Source: Drosophila pseudoobscura
Taxonomy: Eukaryota > Arthropoda > Insecta > Diptera > Drosophilidae
DNA: 64,000 bases
Direction of reading: 5' to 3'
Assembly (NCBI RefSeq): GCF_009870125.1
Contig: NC_046683.1
Location: 63,689,869-63,753,868 of the forward strand
This document shows positions 46,735 through 55,993 of the stretch, one piece after another. Each line of letters opens with the position of its first letter. Position 1 is the first letter of the stretch. A model generated the notes under the pieces. The model did not search any database. It saw nothing but the letters and a program-made list of their open reading frames with translations, and was not told the origin of the DNA. The translations under genes and the position numbers were made by a program.

Positions 46735-47826
46735 ACGAGACCCAGTTCCAAGACTCAGACTTTGGCCCGTGGCCGGCGCGAGAGTCTCGCTAACGAGGCG
46801 CGTTTGAAAATGCAGCATAAGAAAAATAAATAAACCAACAAAACATCAAGAGCATAGACCCCCGAAAACCGAACTTGGGCATACCCTAAGGTGGCAAATA
46901 CTCCCATATATTTTGGGCATCACACATTCATTGACTTCGCTCTTCCGTCAGAAATTTGGTTGCCTTTCAGGAATCCGAATAGAAAATTCAGTTTGTTTCA
47001 CACTTCCGAGAATACAGTTTCGGGTTTCCTATAAAAAGTTAGTTTTTTTTGTGTATTTTTTTTGTGTGTTTTATTTTCAAGATTTAATTCCAAATTTTCT
47101 TCCTCAGTTCGGCAGTTTTTTACCTCGGTTGGACCCAGGGACACTTTTATTTCATAGATGTCCATGGGCCTTGGTCCTGTGCCCCCTTCAATCATCGTTG
47201 GAGGGGACAGTTCTCAAAATGTCTTACTTCAGTTGGACCCAACGACACTTTTATTCGTAGATGTCTATCGTCATCTTCATCGTCATCGCCACTTGGTCTT
47301 GTGCCGCCTTCAAACATCGTTGGATGGAACAGTGCTGTACTGTTCCTTCAAAACTCTTAAACAGATCGTCTTCGTGTCCTATTTTATCAAAAACTTAATA
47401 TATTTTGATACTATCAATAAATATATTTTTTAAAAAAATTGCAAAAAGGCTTGAGAAGATTCCGCGGGAATGGGGAATCCCTGATCCCTGCTTTCAAAGA
47501 GCCATAGCGTGGGCTAGGGAATAGGGAACGAGCCTGAAAGAATGGTTTTCGGTGGGCTTCTGAGAGGATGAATACAGTCCTGCTTTCCATATGGTCTACC
47601 TATCCGTAGAACCACGAACCATGAACGAATTTGTCAAAAATTTCACATTTTACAATACAAAATGACAGATTTTCCAAAGCACGTGCCTCTACTTTCAGTC
47701 TGGCAGTATTTTTCGCAGAATATCTTCCATCAGGACTGTTCTCTATAAATCGAATCAAACAGTTCAAGCTGTTTCCATTCTTTACCTTTCCCCTACCAAA
47801 CTGTTCCTTTTTCGTTCCGAACTGTT
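46735..47826 (+). repeat. Locally repeated ~1-kb element, copy 1
   Basis: This sequence recurs as direct, diverged copies at 51387-52349 and 54398-55345. Copy 1 consists of a 118-bp left module shared only with copy 3 (46735-46852), the common core opening CATAGACCCCCGAAAACCGA (46853), an internal 104-bp-period duplication (47127-47332), a hairpin GGAACAGT/ACTGTTCC (47326-47346), and a tail with repeated ACTGTTC motifs ending near 47826. Frames such as 47158-47433 (91 codons) persist in all three copies, but this follows from their similarity. No transposase or reverse transcriptase is present. It could be a non-autonomous element or a segmental duplication. Confidence 0.85.
46741..46833 (+). 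pseudogene. Coding-looking C-terminal tail inside repeat copy 1
   Basis: An open frame reading RPSSKTQTLARGRRESLANE and then ARLKMQHKKNK before TAA. The same tail occurs in copy 3, where a 7-bp duplication breaks the upstream frame. The charged, non-repetitive sequence ending in a stop resembles the end of a real protein followed by its 3' UTR. I do not recognise the parent gene, and this copy has no supported upstream coding sequence. Confidence 0.3.
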
Positions 47827-48198
47827 CTTACTTGCTGTATAAACTGTTCCCACCCGATATATGTATTTGGTTCCATAAGCTGCTTCAAGCCCAAAAACAG
47901 TTTACAGAGCACTCCACCAGTCGATCCCCCTTCCCGGGGCTTTGGCCCATTCTTGCTTTTGCTTCTTCGTCGGCTTCTTCTCCTTATTCTTGTTGTCATT
48001 ATTTTCTTTAGTCTTTTTCTTTCAGTGCTGCACGTTGTGGCTTTTTTCTGCTATTGCACTGCACACGGCATTCGTCCTCCAACAAAAAGCGAGGCAAAGT
48101 CGTAAACAGAATGCTTCCCCTGACCGCCCAACACCTCGCCGGCAGCACAGCCCATGCCTGCAACAAGAACAACAATAACAACCGCCCACCGCTCCACC

Positions 48199-48340
48199 TC
48201 TGGACTCCGCTCGGCACTGCAGTCCCCCCCTGGACTCTGCTCTGCCCTGCAGTCCCCTCTGGACACCGCTCTGCCCTGCAGTCCCCCCTGGACGCCGCTT
48301 GGCACTGCAGTCCCCTCTGGACTCCGCTCTGCACCGCCAC
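48199..48340. repeat. 29-30-bp minisatellite, five units
   Basis: Units open with TGGACTCCGCTC or a variant at 48201, 48231, 48260, 48289 and 48318, and four of the five include a CTGCAGTCCCC core. The period is 30, then 29, 29 and 29. Confidence 0.9.
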
Positions 48341-48456
48341 TTCAGTCACTTACTGGAGCCCGCTCCAGCTCCCGACTCCCGCTCCGGACTCCCGACTCCC
48401 GACTCCCGACTCTGGCAATATAAAAGTTCTTTGGCTGTTGCTTCGTTTCTTCTTTG

Positions 48457-48490
48457 TATACCCCGTTAATCGTAGCGAACGAGGGTATAT
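48457..48490. repeat. TATACCC...GGGTATA terminus-like inverted repeat
   Basis: TATACCCCGTTAATCGTAGC followed by GAACGAGGGTATA resembles the imperfect inverted-repeat end that is common in Drosophila DINE-1-type repeats. No element body was recognised beside it. Confidence 0.4.
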
Positions 48491-48973
48491 TTCATGAGTG
48501 CGACAGACCTGACCACACCAGACCCCCAGATGAAAGCCCTAGAAAGTACCCGAAATCCCCAGAGACCTGTGAAAATAGATCAGAGTAGTTCTGTGAGAAA
48601 TTTCTAGCCATTTCCCCAAAGTCGAAAAGTGTTCTTCAGCAGTTAGTAGATCTCCTGGCTATAGGCTAGAGGAATTTAGGGGAATATTTGTTAAATTCAA
48701 TTCAGTTCCTTTTGATTTCCATCTTTATTTCGGTGCTAATCCCCTGGGTAGTAGGTATCTTTTAGTCCGTAGCTTAGTCCACAGATTTCTTACTTGTTTT
48801 TTTTTTATCGTATTTCTTCTAACTCGTCGTCGTCGTCGTTGTGCGTGGCTGTTGTTGCTGTTGGCTTGTCTCGTTTATTGATCGTGTTGCTGTGCACACA
48901 CACACACACACACAGACACACACACACCGATACCAACACACAGTTGCAGTTACATACGCAATTCAATGAAGAA

Positions 48974-49206
48974 ATGCCCCAAGTCAATGACCCGGAAATT
49001 GTGTCTAAAAAAGCAACAACAAGCGGCAGCAGCAGCAGCAGCAACAGCAACAGCAGCAACATTGACGACTGCTGCAACATAGAACTTTTACCTAGACAGC
49101 GGCGCATGCGACTGACGTTCGAGGCTGGCTGGCAGTCCAATGAACCGCATTCAACGTATTCGCACAGCAACCCGCAGCTTTTGCCAGAGCTGCGATTGTT
49201 GCAACT

Positions 49207-49239
<33 letters not shown>

Positions 49240-49366
49240 TCCACAACCAACGATGACAATCAACGCAATTAATGCTCATCCGGCCTCCATAGTGATGCTG
49301 TGGCTGGACTTCCTTCTTCCATGCCGCAGTCTCCCCCCAAAACCCTTGGGGTCAAAAACTATCTAA
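48974..49366 (+). CDS. Candidate coding exon, unknown protein with polyQ
   Basis: ATG at 48974 opens 130 codons to a TAA. The first 70 or so residues look like real protein: MPQVNDPEIVSKKATTSG, a Ser/Asn stretch, then IDDCCNIELLPRQRRMRLTF and EAGWQSNEP, followed by LLPELRLLQL and an eleven-Gln run. The last 25 residues look less protein-like, so the true exon may end earlier at a donor; only weak ones exist (for example GTGATG near 49291). Upstream are (CA)n and leader-like DNA. I do not recognise the gene. It could be the first coding exon of a downstream gene or a small independent gene. Against it: the repeat-rich DNA here also makes spurious frames. Confidence 0.35.
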
Positions 49367-51311
49367 TATATGCGACAGACAGCCAGTCGCATCCTCCCCC
49401 TCGGCCTGCCTGCCCCAATTGCATTTCCAAATGTCATATCCAAAATGCGAAATGCGAAATGCCCCATTGGCCATTGACTCAATTTATTGCATATCGAAAA
49501 AATTAAGCACAAAAGTTCAGTGCCATAGGCCAACAAGCCACGTTGTCGTCGCTGCAGTCGCTGTAGTCGCTGTAGTCGACATCGTTGTGGTGTGGTTGTC
49601 GTCTCTGGTTGTAATGAGAATTTATGTTCTGACAAGATGTGCACACAAGTTGCTAAGTTCCAGCGAAGACCAGAAGACTGCCACCAGACGGCGACCGAAA
49701 GTGCCGGCAAACATGCAAACTGCAATTAGATTTGGGGGCAAGTGTACTCGTACCACAGAGCCGCATAGCCACAGAGCCACAGCGAAAGAGGCAGCTCCAT
49801 GCGCGATAATGGGTATTTGGAGCAGCAGCAATTGGGAATGGGACCCCCTCCCCCCCCCCCCCCCCCCCCCCCTCACTTGCAGAGGAATCTCCTACATAGA
49901 AAAGTGTTTTTGGAGAGCAAGATTATACCTGAAAGATCCCCGAATATGAACAGAACAGTAGAGATGTTGTGTTCTCCTTCAAATATTGAACCAATGTCCT
50001 TCAATAGAGTCTCTAAAGAGAGAACTTTTAGATTGAAATTTCTGAAAACAAGATTTGGATTATTAGTTATGGCAGGGCTAGGGCCTATAAGGAAGGAAGG
50101 AGAAAGAATCCTCCTCTAAGACCTCTTTAAAAAAACATCATCTAACATTGAGGACAAATCTCCCACACAGAACACCTCAAAGAAGGATCATACATTCGTC
50201 CCCCTACCCAGTCAAGACCTCAAACAATCGGATTCGAACTCTCTCGATCAATTCCTCAACACTCAGAAAGCCCCATTTCCAACAGATCGAAATACGTCAT
50301 GGAATATTGAATCACTTGCCCCCATTGAAGGCGGCCGGGGGTAGGTCAAAGTTGCAGCAAGTCTCACGACACAATTCGCAAAAAAATGGAGCACCACCAC
50401 ACAGCGTGCCCCTTGAAGAGGCAGGCTCGGCACTACCCGTGGAAGGAGAACGAACCGGCGAGAAGAGATGCGTGCTGGTCGACTCTTAGTTTCGCATTTA
50501 ATGCAATTAACCTCAAACTAAATGGCAATCACTTTAATTTGCTTTAATTAAGCTTTTTATATGCCTATGCGGCAAGAGAGCGGCGGCCACGAAGCCCCCA
50601 AAAACAACGCCTACAACGGATGAGAGATGGTTCTTTAATTAATTACAGAGAGAGGGAGAAAGAGGGGGAGAGACACTTGTTCTCTCTGTTTCTGCACTCA
50701 ACGCCCACTTGTGGTAGTAAATTTCGGGGCATGTTTCCTGTTTGATCTCAAGTGCCCCTCTCTCAAGGATACTCGCTCCCTCCCACCCATTCGATACGAT
50801 TCGATTCGATCTTCTCTTCATTGGAATTCGAACACAAAAGAGCCAGCCAGCTCCACGCATGCGCACACTTAACGAAACGCTTAACGGATGTGTGTGTCCC
50901 TCCCCTCCACTCCGCTCCCCTTCGCTCCGTTCTGTTCTTTTTTTGTGTGGCTCTGACACTTGTAACATAAGCATCTGAGTCCCTGACATTTGTTTTCCTT
51001 GTTGCCATCCTCCAGATGCAGCTACTCCTACTCCTTCCTACTCCCACTCCCACTCCAACACCGAAACTCCACTTGAGAGGCGGCTCGTACGTGCCCAGAT
51101 GCGTGGGAATGACGAGATGTCTGGAGAGAGAACTGCAACTCCAACTCCAACTCCAATTCGAACTCGAACGCCCAGCGGAGAGCGGCAGAGCGGCAGAGCG
51201 GCAGTGCGGCAGAGGACTGGGCCATAACTCAACGGCCGGAGTCGAGACTCGGCGAAATTTGAGACTTGTTAATGCGCCAAATTATAACCGGCGACAGGGC
51301 CATATACTGGG
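49367..51311. other. Non-coding spacer, nothing certain
   Basis: Contains C23 (49850-49872), an AT-rich homeodomain-like stretch with repeated TTTAATTTGC/TTAATTAAG (50505-50550), and AACTCC repeats near 51135-51170. Short frames at 50148-50489 are not recognisable. Confidence 0.55.
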
Positions 51312-51391
51312 CTTATATATGGCCGATATTGGCAGTTAAAAACGAAAAGAAAACCCTCCTCCCTAAAGGAATTCATTAATTTGTTGCATAG
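51312..51391 (+). repeat. 80-bp direct repeat, left of copy 2
   Basis: Opens CTTATATATGGCCGATATTG and ends TTCATTAATTTGTTGCATAG. A second copy with few differences lies at 52351-52429, so the pair brackets repeat copy 2. Confidence 0.9.
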
Positions 51392-52349
51392 ACCCCCGAA
51401 AACCGAACTTGGGCATACCCTAAGGTGGCAAATACTCCCAAATATTTTGGGCATCACACATTCATTGACTTCGGTCTTCCGTCAGAAATTTGGTTGCCTT
51501 TCAGGAATCCGAATAGAAAATTCAGTTTGTTTCACACTTCCGAGAATACAGTTTCGGGTTTCCTATAAAAAGTTAGTTTTTTTTGTGTATTTTTTGTGTG
51601 TGTTTTATTTTCAAGATTTAATTCCAAATTTTCTTCCTCAGTTCGGCAGTTTTTTACCTCGGTTGGACCCAGGGACACTTTTATTTCATAGATGTCCATG
51701 GGCCTTGGTCCTGTGCCCCCTTCAATCATCGTTGGAGGGGACAGCTCCCAAAATGTCTTACTTCAGTTGGACCCAACGACACTTTTATTCGTAGATGTCT
51801 ATCGTCATCTTCATCGTCATCGCCACTTGGTCTTGTGCCGCCTTCAAACATCGTTGGATGGAACAGTGCTGTACTGTTCCTTCAAAACTCTTAAACAGAT
51901 CGTCTTCGTGTCCTATTTTATCAAAAACTTAATATATTTTGATACTATCAATAAATATATTTTGTAAAAAAATTGCAAAAAGGCTTGAGAAGATTCCGCG
52001 GGAATGGGGAATCCCTGATCCTTGCTTTCAAAGAGCCATAGCGGGGGCTAGGGAATAGGGAACGAGCCTGAAAGAATGGTTTTCGGTGGGCTTCTGAGAG
52101 GATGAATAGAGTCCTGCTTTCCATAAGGTCTACCTATCCGTAGAACCATAAACCATTAACGAATTTGTCAAAAATTTCACATTTTACAATACAAAATGAC
52201 AGCTTTTCCAAAGCACTTTCAGTCTGGCAGTATTTTTCGCAGAATATCTTCCATCAGAACTGTTCTCTATAAATCGGATCAAACAGCCCAAGCTGTTCCC
52301 ATTCTTTACCTTTCCCTTACCAAACTGTTCCTTTTTCGTTCCGAACTGT
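51387..52349 (+). repeat. Locally repeated ~1-kb element, copy 2
   Basis: The core matches copy 1 almost base for base (single-base changes, small indels in the T/GT tract and a short deletion in the tail near 52215). It lacks the 118-bp left module of copies 1 and 3. Instead it starts at the end of the 80-bp direct repeat, and a second 80-bp repeat follows directly at 52351. Confidence 0.87.
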
Positions 52350-52350
52350 G

Positions 52351-52429
52351 CTTTTATATGACCGATATTGGCAGTTAAAATGGAGAAGCAAACCCTCCTC
52401 CCTAAAGGAATTCATTAATTTGTTGCTTA
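52351..52429 (+). repeat. 80-bp direct repeat, right of copy 2
   Basis: Nearly identical to 51312-51391 (CTTTTATATGACCGATATTG at the start, TTCATTAATTTGTTGCTTAG at the end). The pair has the form of a tandem duplication or of short terminal direct repeats. Confidence 0.9.
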
Positions 52430-54212
52430 GTGTAATTTGGTAAACAAAAAGCAAATTGAAAAGAAATCCACACAGAAACAGACACGAAACACCACAGACA
52501 CACCACAGATACACCGATCCTCGATGCGAATTTATGAATGTATCTTTCAGTTTCTTCAACGAACGCGAACTCGAACGCGAACACTCGCACGCAATGCAAT
52601 CTCTGAAGGATCGCCTGTGGAATGTGGCTTAAATTATGACTTAAATGGCGTTGGCAGTTTATGCGGCTGCTGTCTTGGACTTGAGGCTGAGGCTGTGGCT
52701 GTGGCTGAGGCTGTGGCAAAAGTTGGCCAGGCAGCAGCGGAAACGTCTCCGAGATGTTGTGGCCTGGCTTTTAAGCCGTTTCGCTGGCTTTCTTTTCCAC
52801 CCCCCCTCCCTCACCCATCATCATGCGCTGTTTCGCCCATTCTTAAGAGCAGTCGCTCAGTCGCCCAGCCTCGTCTTAATAGCATCATCATCTTTTCATC
52901 TACGAGCAGAGCAGCAGCACCATTCTCCGTGCTCCCAGCTTCCAGCTCCAACTGCAGCCAACTCCATTCTGCAGCTCTTCAGTTTTTCTGTTGTGTTGTG
53001 TTTTGTTGTGTTGTGCTGCTTTATTTGGTCTCTCTGCAAAGTCGTTTTTCTTTCTTTCTTTCTTTCATTTTCATCTTTGTTTTTGGTTGTGGCTCTCGCA
53101 TTCTTGGCCACATCCTTCACAAGGTCATGCTGCTGCCTCTGCTGCCACAGACAGACGCTAGAGAGGTGGAATGATAAAAAGAATCTAGCAAATTGTGCAA
53201 ACAACGTAGATACATACATATGTACGCTATGGGTATAGGGGGTATGGGGTATGCGTATGGGGTATGGGCATGATGGTATATATTTTTGTATAAATCGTAT
53301 TTAAGCAAAGTAATCTTTAAGCAAATAATTGTTGTCCCGTGTATGCGGTTTCTGTTTGACTGACTCGCTGGCATGGCACATTCCCCCTGGTGCCCCGTCT
53401 CCGTGTGTTGTTGTCATCGTCATCACTTTTGTAGACACACCGCAACACACAGTCCACACATCCATCCCCACATGCCCCATCGCCCAAACGCCCATACGCC
53501 CATCGCCCATCGCCCATCGCCCATGCCCCATGTTTGCACAAATTGTTAGCGACTCTCTGCCACAGAGAGAGAGATACAGTTTGTTTGGCTCATTTTTTTG
53601 TTTTTGTTTTCTTCTTTTTTTACGGTGTGCCATGCCCCCGAGCCATGTTAAAAAATAAAAACCCAGAGAGGGAGAGAGAGAGAGAAGATAAAAGATACAT
53701 TTAATGCCGGGCTGGTAGATTGAATGATGGCCCAGGCCATGGCAGGAGATGCTGCCGCTGCTGATGATGGTTAAACTGGCTGTTAAGCTGCCCCAGTGGT
53801 TGTAGGGGTTTTCCTTTTGCCAAGATCTGGGGTTGTACGCGATTTCGGCGATTTTGGGGAGAAAGTCTGCGAGAGAAGTACTCTGATATTTCTTATAGAT
53901 TGAGCTATGATTTTCATCTGGATAGATACACCTCTTTAGACCCTTTTAACCTTTAGATCTTCATTGAACTCTCTCGTAAATCTTTCATGGGAAATGGATT
54001 AATGATGTTTCTACAACCCTCCCATAATTGACTATCTTTGGGATTCTTTCGCCCTAAGAGATCTTTATCTTAAGCTCCCGGAACCTCTACCCTCCTCAAG
54101 ATCTGCCTCAACCCCCTGAACCTTCTGCCGACCTACTCGAATCATCACCTTCCCAACTATTCCACGTATGACACCCCAAAGATGACATCGAAATACCTTT
54201 TGCCTCTCCGCT
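52430..54212. other. Spacer between copies 2 and 3, no recognised gene
   Basis: Contains GCTGTG/GAGGCT repeats (52680-52720), a T/G-rich low-complexity stretch (52980-53070), GGGTAT repeats (53227-53275) and a CCCATCGCC array (about 53476-53530). The 245-codon frame at 52437-53174 is repeat-driven. Confidence 0.55.
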
Positions 54213-54503
54213 TTGTTTTGTTTTGTTTTGGGTGTTAATAAGATATCAAATATGCATGTGGCGGCCATTCTACTCGCACTACAAGTATGCCCAAGCCACA
54301 AGCCAAAGATTCAAATCCAGACCCAACTCCAAGCCCAAATCCCAGTGCCAGTCCCCCCGCGCTCGAGTCGTCCCTCAGTTCCGATTCCAATACCACGACG
54401 AGACCCAGTTCCAAGACTCAGACTTTGGCCCGTGGCCCGTGGCCGGCGCGAGAGTCTCGCTAACGAGGCGCGTTTGAAAATGCAGCATAAGAAAAATAAA
54501 TAA
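54213..54503 (+). pseudogene. Coding-looking segment joined to repeat copy 3, frame broken
   Basis: A Pro/Ser-rich frame from ATG 54279 (MPKPQAKDSNPDPTPSPNPS, later SSLSSDSNTTTRPSSKTQTL) runs into ARG, where a 7-bp duplication (the CCCGTGG unit repeated near 54429-54442) shifts it to an early TAA. The tail RRESLANEARLKMQHKKNK then continues in another frame to TAA at 54503. Copy 1 has the tail without this duplication and stays open. This looks like the end of a former gene carried with the repeat. The parent protein is not recognised. Confidence 0.3.
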
Positions 54504-55345
54504 ACCAACAAAACATCAAGAGCATAGACCCCGGAAAACCGAACTTGGGCATACCCTAAGGTGGCAAATACTCCCAAATATTTTGGGCATCACACATTCA
54601 TTGACTTCGGTCTTCCGTCAGAAATTTGGTTGCCTTTCAGGAATCCGAATAGAAAATTCAGTTTGTTTCACACTTCCGAGAATACAGTTTCGGGTTTCCT
54701 TTAAAAAGTTAGTTTTTTTTGTGTATTTTTTGTGTGTTTTATTTTCAAGATTTAATTCCAAATTTTCTTCCTCAGTTCGGCAGTTTTTTACCTCGGTTGG
54801 ACCCAGGGACACTTTTATTTCATAGATGTCCATGGGCCTTGGTCCTGTGCCCCCTTCAATCATCGTTGGAGGGGACAGTCCCCAAAATGTCCTACTTCAG
54901 TTGGACCCAACGACACTTTTATTCGTAGATGTCTATCGTCATCTTCATCGTCATCGCCACTTGGTCTTGTGCCGCCTTCAAACATCGTTGGATGGAACAG
55001 TGCTGTACTGTTCCTTCAAAACTCTTAAACAGATCGTCTTCGTGTCCTATTTTATCAAAAACTTAATATATTTTGATACTATCAATAAATATATTTTGTA
55101 AAAAAATTGCAAAAAGGCTTGGGAATATTCCGCTGGAATGGGGAATCCCTGATCCCTGCTTTCAAAGAGCCATAGCGTGGGCTAGGGAATAGGGAACGAG
55201 CCTGAAAGAATGGTTTTCGGTGGGCTTCTGCGAGGATGAATAGAGTCCTGCTTTCCATAAGACATTTGTCAAAATTTTCACATTTCACAATAAAAACTGA
55301 CAGCTTTTCCAAAGCTCGTGCCTCTACTTTGAGTTTGATAATATT
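54398..55345 (+). repeat. Locally repeated ~1-kb element, copy 3
   Basis: It shares the left module (54398-54522) with copy 1 and the core with both other copies. It has small differences (GGAAAACC for CGAAAACC, TTTAAAAAGT for TATAAAAAGT) and a deletion near 55260. The similarity fades after 55345, shortly before AATACCCCGTTAAAAGAGTA (55407). Confidence 0.87.
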
Positions 55346-55962
55346 TTGGTTTCAAAACAGTAACCAAGCAGGAGGAGGGAATGCTCCACTCAGTGCCAGA
55401 AGTCCTAATACCCCGTTAAAAGAGTATTTTTAAAAACGGCAGCAGCCGAAAAGTGCGACACAGCCGGCGATCGTCGATCGGCGATGAATGTGCCCTGAAG
55501 TTTTGTTTATTTTCGGAGATAAAAAACTAAAAAAAAAAATATAAAAATAATAAATCGACAGCAGCGGCAGGCAGCCGCCACAACCGCCATTTGAGAGGCA
55601 GAGCGACTGGGGGAGGGGGAGGGGGGGTGGACAGCTCCATAATAAATGCCCCAAAGCACTCAAAGCTTTTCTTATTCATTTTTTTTCTTCTTTTTTTTTT
55701 GCACACAGATACAGATACGGGGGATACATTCGCATTTCTCAGATTTCTTTATTATTCGATTTGATTCGAAAATAATTCAAACGAATTTTTTTTGTTGGGG
55801 TCTAGAGCGCGTGCGCGCAGCCGCCGTGCCGTCGAGGCACACTCGAACAAAAGAGCAGAAGCTGGTGGGGGATTTCGTTCAGTGTAGGTTTTCATAAAGC
55901 GTAGCACAGTAGCTACACGCTGCTCTGCTCTCCGTACGAGTGTGTGTGTGTGTATCTGTGTG

Positions 55963-55993
<31 letters not shown>

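Larger units (their letters stand above)
47827..48973. other. Spacer between repeat copy 1 and candidate exon
   Basis: Contains a 29-30-bp minisatellite (48199-48340), CTCCCGA repeats at about 48370-48415, a TATACCCCGTT...GAGGGTATA inverted repeat (48457-48490) and (CA)n at about 48894-48927. No gene is supported. Confidence 0.6.

Noticed and set aside
47158..47433. 91-codon frame conserved in all three repeat copies (also 51692-51967 and 54826-55101)
   Set aside because: The copies are so similar that any frame would be retained. The translation contains duplicated low-information parts, and no protein family was recognised.
52437..53174. 245-codon plus-strand frame beginning at the end of the 80-bp repeat
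   Set aside because: Composed of Thr-Arg, Glu-Ala, Ser and Phe/Val low-complexity stretches from GCTGTG and TTTC/TGTTG repeats; no family resemblance.
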